From Lactarius indigo (taxonomy: Eukaryota; Basidiomycota; Agaricomycetes; Russulales; Russulaceae): a DNA stretch of 64,000 bases. The notes under the pieces are model-generated. The model saw nothing but the letters and a program-made list of their open reading frames with translations, was not told where the DNA came from and did no database searches. The position numbers and the translations under genes are program-made. Shown here piece after piece: positions 9,268 to 20,921 of this stretch (positions are counted from its first letter, which is position 1; every line of letters begins with the position of its first letter). Location of the stretch: assembly GCA_025766275.1 (NCBI GenBank), contig JAFKAC010000031.1:62001-126000 (forward strand). The letters run 5' to 3'.

Positions 9268-9523
9268 CGCCCCCTCCAGCAGCAGGATGACCGAAACAAC
9301 GTGGTACCCTCAAGGACCTGTGTCACAATACAAGCCGTCGCTGGCAGGACCTATGACCCCAGCTCCCAGCATAACACTGATGCCCCAAATTAACGCAGCA
9401 AACACCAAAACGGCAGGAGAGCAGGCGAAGGAATGGCTCACACAGGTAGCCAACAGTACGGATGAGGTGAAGGACCTCATACTTCAAGACTTGTGGGGGA
9501 AAGAGGGTTTTCAGAGCACCTGA
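9268..9523 (+). pseudogene. Older element gag, 3' portion
   Basis: This continues the frame of 1-1370 once the insertion and one CCAAG copy are ignored. It encodes the short tail after the zinc knuckle, ending at TGA 9521-9523. The tail includes an acidic/amphipathic stretch like that of the younger Gag, just before the frameshift site. An in-frame ATG at 9287 is internal to gag and not a gene start. Confidence 0.8.
9505..9511 (+). promoter_or_regulatory. -1 frameshift site G GGT TTT in older element
   Basis: In gag frame the codons read GAG GGT TTT CAG, so G GGT TTT fits X XXY YYZ. Slipping by -1 gives GFSEHLNP in the pol frame, matching GFSERLNP of the younger element. The two families therefore keep the junction peptide but use different slippery heptamers. 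Confidence 0.55.
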
Positions 9524-12500
9524 ACCCGTCAGTCTGGGTGAGGGCATTACAATGTAATTCTGTAATCGTGACAACGCGCTACCGATCTCTGCGAATTCCA
9601 GTGACCATCCGAACGAATTACCAAACGACTGAAACAAATGCACTGGTCGACTCCGGAGTGACCGATAACTTTATCAGACCAAGGATGGCAGCCCAGGCAG
9701 GAATCCCGGTGCAACAACTAGAAACACCCCGCAAGATATGGAATATTGACAATACGGAAAACAAAGCTGGGTTAATCACTCATTACGTTAACCTAGAAGT
9801 AAAAACACGAGGACAGAACAAGAAAATGACCTTTTTGGTCACCAACCTCGGTAGCGAAGACATGGTACTGGGCTACCCATGGCTAAGCGCCTTCGAGCCC
9901 ACTATCAGCTGGGCAACAGCAACCGTACACCCAGACATGCAACCAGTAGTACTGGCAACTACTGAAGAACTGCTCACAGCGCCCACAATCCGGGCCTTGA
10001 TCATGGCTGAAAAAGAAGCAATCGTCCAAGAACTGGAAGAAGAGACCTTCGCATGGGCCACCACCTTGACGGAACTGGCCATATCAGCAAAACAACAGCA
10101 AACGGCAGCCATGCTGCCGCTGGTATATGCAGAATTTAGCACCCTTTTTAACGAGCAGGCATCGCATTGCTTCCCCCCAGCATGACCTTGGGACCATGCA
10201 ATTGACTTCAAACCATCGGTGCCGGCATCGATCGACTGTAAAATATACCCCATGACGCAAAAGGAGGAAGGCGAGTTGAAGGAATTCCTCGACGAAAAAC
10301 TGAAGCAAGGGTATCTCCGTCCCTCCATCTCCCCGTACGCCTCCTCTTTCTTCTTCATCAAAAAGAAGGACGGAAAACTACGCCCAGTACAGGACTATCG
10401 CGTCATCAACTCGCACACCATTTGAAACCAGTACCCGCTGCCGCTCATCCAGGATCTCATTCTCGACCTCAGTAATGCCCACATCTATACGAAGCTCGAC
10501 ATTCGATGGGGCTACAACAATATCCGCATTCGCGACGGAGACCAGGAAAAAGCAGCATTCAAGACCAAATTTGGCCTTTATGAGCCTACGGTCATGTTCT
10601 TCGGTCTCACGAATTCCCCTGCTACCTTCCAGGCGATGATGAATCACATCTATCACGACACAATCGCGAAACATGAGCGTCTCGGAACTACGATACGTGT
10701 CTACATGGATGATATTGGGATCACCACTCACTTTGACCATAACCTGGCAGCCCATGTAGATGCTGTGCGCGATGTCTTGCGTGTTGTGAAAGAGCACGAC
10801 CTCTACTTCAAGCTCAAGAAATGCCTGTTCCACCAGCCACGGATGGATTACCTGGGGGTAATCCTTGAAAGGGGGGTGACTCGAATGGACCCCGTAAAAG
10901 TTCAGGGCATCAAAGACTGGCCAACACCAATGAAGGTTAAGGACGTCCGCTCCTTCCTTGGCTTCTGTAACTTTTACAGACTTTTCATCCATGGCTTCGC
11001 AAATCATGCCAAACCACTTACCAAACTAACACGAAAGGACGCAGACTGGCGATGGATGGATGAAGAGGAGAAAGCGTTCAGAACACTAAAGAGCCTAGTA
11101 ACGGAAGAAGAACCGGTGCTGGCACACCCAGTTCTCCAGGACCCGTTTGAACTAGAGGTCGACGCCTCTGGATACGCGGTGGGAGCCGTACTATTACAAC
11201 AAAAATCTGACGGAAAACGACACCCCATAGGTTACTATTCCGCCACGCTCTCAGAAGCAGAACGAAACTACAACATTTATGACTTGGAACTACTCGCGAT
11301 AGTCAAAGCCCTGCGAAACTGGAGGCCGCTGCTCGCAGGAGCCCCCCACAAGATCAAGATCTATTCGGATCATCTCAACCTACAGTACTGGAAGTCGCCG
11401 CAGAAAATCAGCAGGCGGGTTGCACGGGAAGTACTCGAACTTTCCGAGTATGACTTCGAAATTCACCACATCAAGGGAAAGAACAACGGGAGAGCAGACA
11501 CCTTGTCAAGGCGACCAGACTACGATCAAGGAGTCGAGGACAACAGCGAAGTGGTCGTCCTACCCCCTGAGGTCTTTGTACGAACCCTCAATACCGCACG
11601 CACCTTTGTCGCAAACCCAAATCTACTGCAACCACGCCACCAACAAGACAAAGAGGTGATCAAGATATGGGCCAACCCTCATCACCTCAAGAAGATACAA
11701 GGAGAATGGTATAAGGACGGCAGGTTCGTGATCACAGGACCCGCATCGACTCAACGCGTACTAATACACGACCATCACGACTTGCCAATACATGGCCACC
11801 CGGGAATCGCGAGAACCCAACGCATTCTGGAAAGACATTACTGGTGGCCACGACTTCGAAAAGATGTATACGAGTACGTGCAAGGCTGCGCAGAGTGCCA
11901 ACGGAATAAAGTGAACACGAGGCCTATACGAGCCGCGCTACATCCCATTACGCCAATACTGGAAGCCATGCCATTCCACACGGTGGCGGTGGACTTCATC
12001 ACCAAACTCCCCGTATCCAGAGGGTACGACAGCATACTGACCATCACGGACCACGATTGCAGTAAGGCTTCCATCTTTATCCCATGTCGAGAAGAGATTA
12101 CCGCAGAGGAAACGGCGGCTCTGTACGTCGCTCACATGTTCAAACGCTTCGGACTGCCGCGCAAGATAATAAGCGACCGCAACCCCCGCTTCACGTCAAA
12201 GTTTGCTAGGGAAGCCTGTCGCATTCTGGGGATTCAACAGAATATATCGACCACATATCACCCACGCACTGACGGACAGTCCGAGCGAACCAACCAGTGG
12301 TTGGAGCAATACTTGCACTTTTGGGTAAATGAGCGGCAAGATAACTGGACGACTTACCTACCAATTGCCGAATTCGCGCACAACAACTGGCCACATGAGC
12401 ACACCAAGAAGTCGCCGTTCCAACTTCTGATGGGATATAATCCGCAAGCGGATTGGATGGATAAGCCATCCCCTCTTCCCCAGGTGACGGAGCGACTGAC

Positions 12501-13005
12501 ACAACTAAAGGAAGCTAGAGAGGACGCCCAACGTCTCATGAAGAAGGCACAAGAAGCATGGACCCGCAACAAAGATACGCCCAAGTTCAAAGATGGCGAC
12601 CTTGTATGGTTAGAAGGCAAACACCTGCGAACCAATCAACCCACGGCGAAACTAGCGGCACGACGCCATGGCCCCTTTCAGGTGACACAGGTGATGTCCC
12701 CTTACAATTATCGATTGGAACTTCCCACGCAGTGGAGCATTCACCCAGTGTTTCACATCAATCTGCTCACACCGTACAAGCAAACCCCGTTTCATGGGGA
12801 AAACTTCACACGACCTCCGCCCGAACTGATTGAAGGGGAAGAGGAATACGAAGTCGAGGCCATTCTAGACTCCCGGCATTTCGGCAGGGGAAGACATCTC
12901 CAATATCTCATCAAATGGAAGGGGTACCCAGACTCGGAGAATCAGTGGGTTAACGAAGATGACGTCTTTGCGCCTGAGGCTCTTCGTCAATATCAGGAAA
13001 TGTGA
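9505..13005 (+). pseudogene. Older element Pol with two in-frame TGA codons
   Basis: A single frame encodes protease (DSGVTDNF), RT (DIRWGYNN, YMDD), RNase H, integrase (HHCC with CAECQRNK; DDE with SDRNPRF and GQSERTNQW) and a C-terminal chromodomain (YLIKWKGYP). It is related to the younger Pol but clearly diverged. TGA stops lie at 10183-10185 and 10423-10425. The first falls where the younger Pol has CGA (Arg), so it is a CpG to TpG change. The second aligns next to the conserved YPLPLI of RT. All frames between and after remain open and the catalytic motifs survive, so inactivation is recent. As it stands, only the protease region and a little beyond would be translated. Confidence 0.9.
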
Positions 13006-13089
13006 ACACACGGAAGAATGATAAAAGGGGACGATGTGGAACCAGAGGAAAGTCATCCTCTCTTCCTTCGCTCTATCACTACCACTCTC

Positions 13090-14238
13090 ATGCCCACTTC
13101 CCCACTGCGACATGTCACACAAGCGGCACTCCTCGACTCCCTTGCGGACAACGCCCGTGCCCTCCTCGAAGATGACGACGCGACTGAAATTCCCAGCACC
13201 CAGCTCACTCCATACACACCTCTCCAACCGCAAGAGGGCCCTATCACTGCGCAAGAATGGGCGCATGTCATCACCCGATTCCCAGATCCCACACAGCATC
13301 CCGACGACGAACATGCCGTTGTCCATGTCTTCCGAAACGACGCCGGTGAGCGCGAGCCAATCGTGGCTATCCCCCCAAGCGACAACCTCATTGGTGTTCG
13401 CGGAATTTTCCCGCGCAACGAAGAGCGCTCAAACTCTCCTGGAGTACGAGTTGGACGGTTGGAGGAGGGTAGCGGCGGAGTGGCAGAAGGAGCAGTTGGA
13501 CTCAGCCGTGGCCCGACTGAGGGAGATGCGCGAGTGACGGCAGCGATGGAGGCTGCTGAGGCTGGCCATGATGACGACGATTACTACCCAGTGAGCCACG
13601 CCTTCCTTCGAACGAAAAGCGACCCTACCAATCCCCTCATCACACCATGGCTTGTCTACACCGATGGGTCCCCCATGTATCAAGGACGTGTGTGCGTGCC
13701 TGGCGCCGCCGATCACCATCCGTTCACCGCCGCCGACGACCCCGCACATGTCATTGCGCCTGAAGGGTTCAGGGCGAACCGACGACCCCATCACATTCGA
13801 TACCCCATCACCGGACCTGACGGAGTAGAACGGGACGCATCACACGTCCAGATCATCGGAGGGGCTGACCCCCTCATACTGGGAGTCATACCGGGGTCAC
13901 CGCATGTGTACGGTAAGCCCTTCTATGCCGAACCACATGTATCGGCCGCCCTTCGCCCCACATACCCCCATGAAGACCTCGTCGTCTTCAAAGCAGATCG
14001 CGTCACTGATTGTGTGCTCAACCGCATCAACGACGAGTCGCTCACCGCGGAAGTCACGAGGTTCCGCGCGGCAAGCTACAAGCTTGACCGACTCCGTGCG
14101 CGAGTAAGCCAGCTCCGCACAATGATCGAGTGTGTGCAAGATGACAGGCGTGACGCAATTTATCGCCTGGAGCGCGCCACGGCCTTGGAGCGCATTGCCG
14201 ACGAACAGCGCGATTGGCCAGCTTGTGACTTTCGGTGA
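13090..14238 (+). CDS. Older element third ORF, homologous to that of younger element
   Basis: The frame is open from 13018, and I prefer the ATG at 13090 because its product then aligns with the start of the younger ORF3. The product is about 382 aa. The N-terminus is Ala/Pro/acidic-rich. A central segment with HVYGKPFYAEPHVSAALRP matches the GVGQPHYGEEVYLSSLRP region. It ends in a coiled coil in which LTAEVTRFRA matches LTAEITRLRT. It stops soon after the block ALERIADEQ, which resembles ALATIGNEY lying after the TGA in the younger copy. It therefore lacks the zinc-knuckle tail. No stop or frameshift is seen. The conserved position between pol and LTR in two diverged families argues for a selected function, but none can be named. 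Confidence 0.65.
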   Translation: MPTSPLRHVTQAALLDSLADNARALLEDDDATEIPSTQLTPYTPLQPQEGPITAQEWAHVITRFPDPTQHPDDEHAVVHVFRNDAGEREPIVAIPPSDNLIGVRGIFPRNEERSNSPGVRVGRLEEGSGGVAEGAVGLSRGPTEGDARVTAAMEAAEAGHDDDDYYPVSHAFLRTKSDPTNPLITPWLVYTDGSPMYQGRVCVPGAADHHPFTAADDPAHVIAPEGFRANRRPHHIRYPITGPDGVERDASHVQIIGGADPLILGVIPGSPHVYGKPFYAEPHVSAALRPTYPHEDLVVFKADRVTDCVLNRINDESLTAEVTRFRAASYKLDRLRARVSQLRTMIECVQDDRRDAIYRLERATALERIADEQRDWPACDFR

Positions 14239-14255
14239 GTCTGGGGCCTCACGCT

Positions 14256-14269
14256 AAAAAGGGAGGTGA
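14256..14269 (+). other. Polypurine tract of older element
   Basis: aaaaagggaggtga lies immediately before TGTCACATTT, the start of the 3' LTR. This is the expected plus-strand priming position. Confidence 0.7.
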
Positions 14270-14289
14270 TGTCACATTTCGACTTGTAC

Positions 14290-14862
14290 TGTAACGCCAC
14301 TACAGGGGCGTTGCGTACGACCTGTACTGAGTCAGTCGACTAACAGTAGCACAAGCTCCAAGGCTTGGCTTCAGCGAGATGATGCACAAGGATCACAAGG
14401 ACGGTGGTCACTTGGATCGTAGAGGAAGGCCAAGACTCGAAGGTCTGGCAGAGGCAAGGGGGGTTCGCGAGACGATGAAGGCACAAAGGCGTTCGAGTGT
14501 AGTATTACACAAGAAGTCTAGTCTACCGTACAAGCTAGGTAGGACTAGGTTTAAATAGATAATGGCTCGTATGGCGACTACAAACAGATGGCGCCATCGT
14601 CAGTCTCGGAACAATGGACAGGTCATAAAGAGAACAAAGGAGTATCATACTGGGAATAAAGGCGAATCACGCGGGATCGCGCGTGATTGGGAACACAACA
14701 GAAACTAGCACATGTCGAACTTTATCAGAAGGGAACATTGATAAGTAAGGCACGCGATAGGAACCGGATAATTGTGAAGTCCGCGTAATCGTACAGGGCT
14801 CGTATAGTATAGGGAAGGGGACATTGATATGCGAAAGGACGAGTCCAAAGAAAATCGTAACA
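14290..14862 (-). repeat. Inverted solo LTR of the younger family
   Basis: The sequence reads TGTAACGCC to CGTAACA. On the minus strand it matches the 582 bp LTR, including the AGACTAGACTT block and its TATA-like box. It is flanked by the target duplication TGTAC (14285-14289 and 14863-14867). This is the product of LTR-LTR recombination after an independent insertion. It is more diverged from the 1371/8681 LTRs than those are from each other. Confidence 0.9.
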
Positions 14863-15096
14863 TGTACAACCATGGACCCTTACTGTACCGGTTGCGATTA
14901 CGGCGGTAAGGTATATTAGTCGCGGACTTATTTACGGTGATACGGTAGTGCGATAGGCGATAGGGTACAATAGCTGACTGATGACCAACGCCACTAGTAC
15001 TGGTACTAGTAGTATTAGGGTTTGAGTTGTTTCCACGATACGTTGGATGCTACTTTACTGTGACTCATAGCAGTGCTTGAAAGCCTGCTAGTTATG

Positions 15097-15142
15097 TATT
15101 TAAACTGTCTTGTGAAGACCAAGATACGCCATCTTGGTCTTC
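15097..15142 (+). promoter_or_regulatory. Older LTR TATA box and start-site hairpin
   Basis: TATTTAAA (15097-15104) is followed by GAAGACCAAGAT (15114-15125), a 5 nt loop, and its perfect complement ATCTTGGTCTTC (15131-15142). The hairpin sits where transcription should begin, so one arm may form the RNA 5' end. Confidence 0.4.
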
Positions 15143-15372
15143 TTGAATCGCCACTTGTCTTCTCTTCTCTTCCCCTTCTCACCTCTTGCTTTCGCGTTCA
15201 AGAGTTGTCCGACTTCGCTCGTGACTAAGGATACTAGCTTGCCAGTGTACCTTCGCGTATTCACTAGGGCAAGGACTTGGACCTCCGTGTCTTCAAGTCG
15301 GCAAACCGTTATATTGCTAAGTCGTTTCCGCCATCAGTGCTCAAGTCGAGCTAACGTCGTGGCGACATTACA

Positions 15373-18300
15373 CCTGGTGCGGTGCTACCCAAAGGACAGG
15401 GCCCATAAAACACTGAAGCCAGAAGCACTGATTTCCAAATAATCCCCAAGGGAGAGTCGCTACCATCACACCTCAACCTGGTCATGGTGACAGGATCCTG
15501 TATCACATATAGACTTGCCATGACTGGTACGTGTCAATTACTAGCACATATACCGACACAGACACATTTTTTTCAGCACCAGGATCCTGCACCTATCGCT
15601 AGATCATGCTCTGAGAAACCCCCCCTCCCCTTGGCCTGCCTTCGCTGCTCCCCTTTCCTCAGCCACCATACGGCCCAACACACCTCATTGCTTCATCTTT
15701 CCCCTCATTATTTTCGTGCCTCAACAGCACAGCTTTTTGCCGGGGTCATCCCATCAATTCTTTCTAAACTAACACCAGTGCTCATTATGTCTTGCAATGT
15801 GACAGTCACACTCTTTACCTTTAAGATGCGTCACCCGGGCCGTATTAGAGCCGTTCATCTGTGTGTAACTCCTTGTAATTTTCCACCTACCAGACGGCTT
15901 TCATGGAACTCCAGGAATAGACCTGTTGCAGCTGGTCATGCCACATGTGTGCCAACGGAAGGTAAAGTGTTGCGTGATTATTGTGGGTGTTAGAGCTATG
16001 ATGTATCTCTCCTGTGTCCCTTACTATTTGGGATCTCACCCGTTGCATGTTAGGACACTGGGAACCGGTCGCCCATTGATCTTCATGTGGACATCTACGA
16101 GTGCCCATCTTCTCGCAGAACTCTACTGTATCGCACATTGGCACCTTCAACACCAACATGTGTTCTCAGCCAATACCATGGAATAGTCCGAAGAAGCCCA
16201 TCCCTCGATCTGGTGATGAGGACACGTGATGTGTGTTCTCCAGGGAGGCAAAGATCCACTTTATTTTTATACAGAACTTGAACAGATATCTCATGGTACT
16301 CATTATTGTATACCTGTAGTCTTGAATGGATGCAAAAGCCCAAATAACGAGATAAGAGGTATGTCCAGACATCTCAATTGCGCATTGAGAGGAGAGGCCT
16401 GGGTTTGCAATGACCTACTGAGCACTAGGCATGCTGTGAGACCCGTACTGCCTGCTCACATATATCACATGGTTCCGCCGCCATGTCTGGAGTGTCTAGT
16501 TGGATTACCATAGGGTTGGGCCCTCTAGTCAGTGGGAGTTCTGTATGAGGGGCCATATGGACAGGGTAACCGATCCAGTTTATTGGCCTGATGCCGTAAG
16601 GCGAGTCATTAGCACCATTACGGAACAAGGCCGAATGAGTAACACATGGCAAAGTTAATCGCTTAGGCCGCACTCCGATGTGTCCGCGTATGTGTCTAAG
16701 CGAGGTCCGCGGGCCCTTCGCCACGCTTTCTCACCAAATTGCTGGTGCCATCCCTTGTTCCCGTTTACTGTAAGGTACTGTAGCTACTATCTCCGAGCAA
16801 GCCGTGCACCCCATGTACCTTTGCCAGTGCTGCAGTATCACTTTGCTGCCATGATCCAATTCGTCTCGTATGTCCCTTCTGTGCATAGAGCGGTTTCACA
16901 GTTTCACTCAGTCTTGTGGTTAGTCAATTCACATGGATCGTGTTCGGTTCGGTTCGGGGTCCTCAGGATAGTATACTTTCAGATCCACCCCATTTCCAAG
17001 CCAGAGTAAGGCGAATTACGGGGTCTGGCATTCACACGTAATTTGTAGCCCAGAACACGTGGATATTCTGGTGGTAATTCTTTTTTTTTTGAATCCATTT
17101 CCGTGACTCTGGTAGTAATTCCGCACCCACACCGATATGGGCGATACTGGAACCTCGACCCTTCTCCCCCTCGACCCTTTATCTATACTGCGCCCTTCCC
17201 TCCGGTTAGTCTGTATCGGATCCCATTTTGGGAGCCAATAAGTTCTTTTCTACCTACCTCAAGGTGCCGTGAGTTTGCCTTGACATGCCCCGGGGATTGT
17301 TTGGTGGATACTTTATGTTTTGCCACACTCTACGGATCCTTTCCTGGATGTCCTCCCAGACCCAATTCGGTGCAGGTCTACAACCGGGGGTACGCGTTGC
17401 CGTGGTTGTTATGCCCGCTCGAACGGATTCTTGCCAGTGCTTGCGTCAACTTGAACCAGAATGCTCCTGCCACGCTGCATCCACGAGACGAGAACTTGTT
17501 TTCGACCTATTCCATTTTTTGCGTTGCTGTGACTATGGATCCCCATTTAGGCTTTGGGGAACGTGGCACATTGGCATTAGCGGGCCCTTTCCGCCGTGTC
17601 ACTGTACGTCTGGGGATGGCACAATACGCAGCCTCGGCCACAGTTCATTCAAGCCTCGCTGGGAACAAAGCTAGACACGTGGCCGCAGACTCGAATATTG
17701 TGTGGTGTTAACTTCGCTTCTGTGTGTCCAACACGAGTAGGCGAAACAACTTTCTTGCGTCTGTTGAATGCCGAACGACGCTACTACCGATTCGGCGCTG
17801 AAATCTGCTTGAGGTCGACAGGTCTGTCGTGGCTACATCCCAGGCTTCCCCACTTTCCCTCGGCCCCAATTCACGCGAATCAAATCAAGAGCAATCTATT
17901 GTAGAATAGTCTGCTGCCAAGGGTCCCTGCATGGGCACGTGGTGGCCGTATCACACATGGGCAGTCAGGAAGATTCCATTTCTATTCTTACTTTGACTAC
18001 CTCTGCTTACATGTACGGATGAGAGCCAGTCCGGAAGGCGCACTATGAACTCCTCGAGGAGAACCCCTCCAACGCACTTAGTGAATAACTCAGGTACGCA
18101 GCTGGGATCCGCATTTGGGTACTACCGTGCTGGGAGAGACGAGATCTGAGGTCTCAAGGACGGCGACTTATTTTACACGCTCGGTTAATTGGCATTTCTC
18201 TTTATGGAAAGAGTCTACTATCTGTGTGCAACCCCCGCCTGCTTGTCGTATCAAGACGTTAATAAGGGGGGAATAATGGGCGATTACAATCATTACAGTG

Positions 18301-20921
18301 ATACCAAGAAAGGAAAGAACAAAGGACGGGACACGTTCCCGCGTGGTTAGTGAGCAAACTTAGAAGTTCCCATTTGAGCAAAAGATTTTCACATCGGTCT
18401 CATGGGCCATGCATGTCATGGGCGGTGATGAGGATGGGAACCCACCAGCCGCTAATCTCACTAAAGCGGAAAACGGCAGCTGCTGAATCAGCACAATTTA
18501 GGGACAGAGTCTTCGACAGTTCGGCTGTTGGTTATCGAATCCAAGCGCTAATGGAGGCCCGAGGATGAACCGACGGAATTTGAGTCCTTTTCGATCTCTT
18601 TAAAGTCGATCATTCAGAGGTAAGGGAAGTAACTTGATGTTCTGAAACAACATCACCTGTGCATAGATCCCGTCCTTGCACTCCCTACGTTCTCAGTTGG
18701 TTGGTTGATTGGGACCATAGAACCAAATGTTGCTTCGATCGCAGAACCGCCGCGCAACATCGTTCACGGTTCCACACATTCACAGCTCACATGGATGGTA
18801 GCTCGTAAGCACATTAACGCTACACAATGCTTCGTACCCTCTTTCGTCCCCTGTGTCAACACAACTCAACAGCTGGGCGGCGAAACCTTTATTATGGCCG
18901 ATCCTAATACTAAACAGGGCTTTAGAAGTGTCTCTGCAAACGTTCGTCGTGAAACAACAATGGAAGGTGTTGGTTCGGCAGGAAGACGGGCCCGGGGTTA
19001 CTGTCTATAATTGGTGGATCTGACCAATAGTAGCAATTATTGCACGTTCCGTTCTCGGCATATACGTACCACTAGAGTCTTGCATGTGCTTGCATCATTC
19101 AAACGGAAATTCCCGGGAGAGGAACAACAACTTGGATGTTGAATCTATCGCCAATATCAGAAGGACCTTTCTTTTCAGAATTTCCTTGGCCAAGTTTGAT
19201 CTGGTGTCAATGCTTTTCAATTTTGCGGGCTCCACAACATTCCGAAGGGAATCGCAACTTCTCGTATGATCCCGCAAGTGAAAGTGACTGTGATGACCTG
19301 GCAGCGCAGTACTGAGCGCTCGCCACGCGGCTCTCCTCACGTAATTCAAGTTCGAGTCCGGGTCAGCATCCAGAATAGATGCACTTCAAGTTTCTTCATT
19401 GTACTGTATCTTCTACTACACGAAAGAAGAAATAGACTCAATTCGATGCCCGCCCCGAGTAGCCTACCTCCGTCTCCACCACATGTTTTCTGGCGCCCTC
19501 CTCGGCCATCGTTTTTTTTTACCACGGCGGGTGCTCTATGTCCAGTCACTTGACTGTATTATATTTCAACCGGAGTTCCTTCTCCCACTAATGCAGGCAC
19601 AACTCGGCTCCAAGCCGCTCAATCAATCCATCAAAGGCATCATCCCTCTTGCGCCTTGCAATATTCCCCGTCTCGTTTTCTTTTGATCTCTGCCCACCCT
19701 TCACATGCTCACATCAATGACCCTTCAATGCGTCCATCCTCTCCACACGGGCCTTATACGACACTTTCCTCGGTATACGATCCATACCGCGTCTTACTAC
19801 AAAACGATCACCCCTATTCTCCATGTCGCCTTGAGTCCCAGGATGGAGAAAGTGGTCTCGTACCTCTTCTCAAAGACCAGCTTTTCACATCGAGTAGCTA
19901 TTCACATCTCGCTTGTATGTGCGTATTTTGATGTACGTGGAAAGTTTTTTGTTCATGACGCTCTTTAGCCAATATTGCTACCCGCACACTTCTCGCAAGG
20001 TCGTGCTCTGAAACACATCCTCTTTCCGACTCACCCGCATCACGTTGGCGATGGACTTCCCGGACTCGTGGGTGCCAATCAGGTTGACCAAATTTCTGCT
20101 CTGCTGTCAATGCAACGTGTTACTTCTTTGAACGTGCATCAGTCCTCGTCTCCTCGACCCATTAGTGTGTGTGGCTAGATCCATAGACGCTCACGCGCCG
20201 TTTAACACGCAAGGAGAACTCTTGTGCTCAGCACTTCAAGGCGAGTTTCGTGAGTTCGGGCTCTTGCGCATTGTGTTAGGTCCGGTGGCTACGCTCCCTA
20301 TGAGGGATTTACTTGCGGTTGCCCTACTTTATGAAGACTCCCGCAACTTCGCGTGGATGGGCACCGTCATTGTCACAGCTACTGCTCTCAGCCTGGACCC
20401 ACCTCTCTATCGTCACCGTGCCCTTCTCCCACTGTCCCCATGTCGTAATCACTGCGACTTGCACCCTTGCCTTCCTCTTCCCCTCCCTGGCCTTCGCACT
20501 TCCGCAGTTTTTCCCCTTGTCTTGGAGCCCTCCGCATAACGATAGTTGGGACTATTTTTAAGTCCTAATTTGGATGTTCTTTCAGAACAACCTACGCGGA
20601 GTAAGTGTCGACACTCCCTCAACGCACCCGTCCTCATTGTAAGCGACAGGACCACAAAAGCATTGCTACGGCGTGGAGTTATCGGACCCCGTCTAGACAA
20701 ATTGGGTGGCTCACCTCTATGAACAAGCGAGTGCCAAACATTATGTGATCCAGGTGCCCATCCATGCGGCAGCCGCATGGACTGCCAAGGGGTTAAAAGC
20801 AGTGAGATTTGGGTTCTCCTCACCTTCACCTTCACCTTCATCAACCTCTCTTTTGTCTGTTTCATCGTAGGCTCCTGCGTCGTGTCGACTAGCTGCACAC
20901 TGCTAGTCTCCATCGAAATAG
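15373..20921. other. Long spacer without supported genes
   Basis: I see no conserved protein, splice-consistent frame, LTR or RNA gene here. Short open frames occur on both strands (the longest is about 200 codons at 17103-17711) but have no recognisable motif or neighbour support. There are a few homopolymer runs, such as T10 near 17080. Degenerate transposon sequence is possible. Confidence 0.5.

Larger units (their letters stand above)
1..15372 (+). mobile_element. Older Ty3/gypsy chromovirus, 5'-truncated by window edge, nested insertions
   Basis: This element reads gag (1-1370 and 9268-9523), pol (9505-13005), a third ORF (13090-14238), a purine tract and a 3' LTR (14270-15372). Its 5' LTR and primer site lie left of the window. 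It was interrupted in gag by a complete younger element (1371-9262) and in its 3' LTR by an inverted solo LTR (14290-14862 plus a 5 bp duplication). The gag frame continues exactly across the first insertion when one copy of CCAAG is removed, so gag was intact when hit. Pol carries two in-frame TGA codons, so the copy is probably not autonomous. The order PR-RT-RNaseH-IN-chromodomain places it among chromoviruses. Boundaries on the right rest on the TG...CA LTR ends. The flanking target duplication cannot be checked because the left end is missing. Confidence 0.9.
14270..15372 (+). repeat. 3' LTR of older element, split by a solo LTR
   Basis: It begins TGTCACATTT at 14270 and ends GACATTACA at 15372. 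Removing the insert and one TGTAC leaves about 525 bp. It contains TATTTAAA (15097-15104) and, shortly after, a perfect 12 bp hairpin (15114-15142). No partner LTR is in the window, so the ends are inferred from the purine tract, the TG...CA rule and similarity of terminal bases to the other family. Confidence 0.75.

Noticed and set aside
16900..16960. ttcggttcggttcgg telomere-like or microsatellite repeat
   Set aside because: Only about three units are present, too short to be telomeric or a meaningful array.
19291..19366. tRNA-like segment with GCAGCGCAGT and GTTCGAGTCC (A- and B-box-like) and near-complementary ends
   Set aside because: The T stem and anticodon stem do not pair, so it does not fold as a tRNA. 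A decayed tRNA-derived SINE is possible but unsupported.
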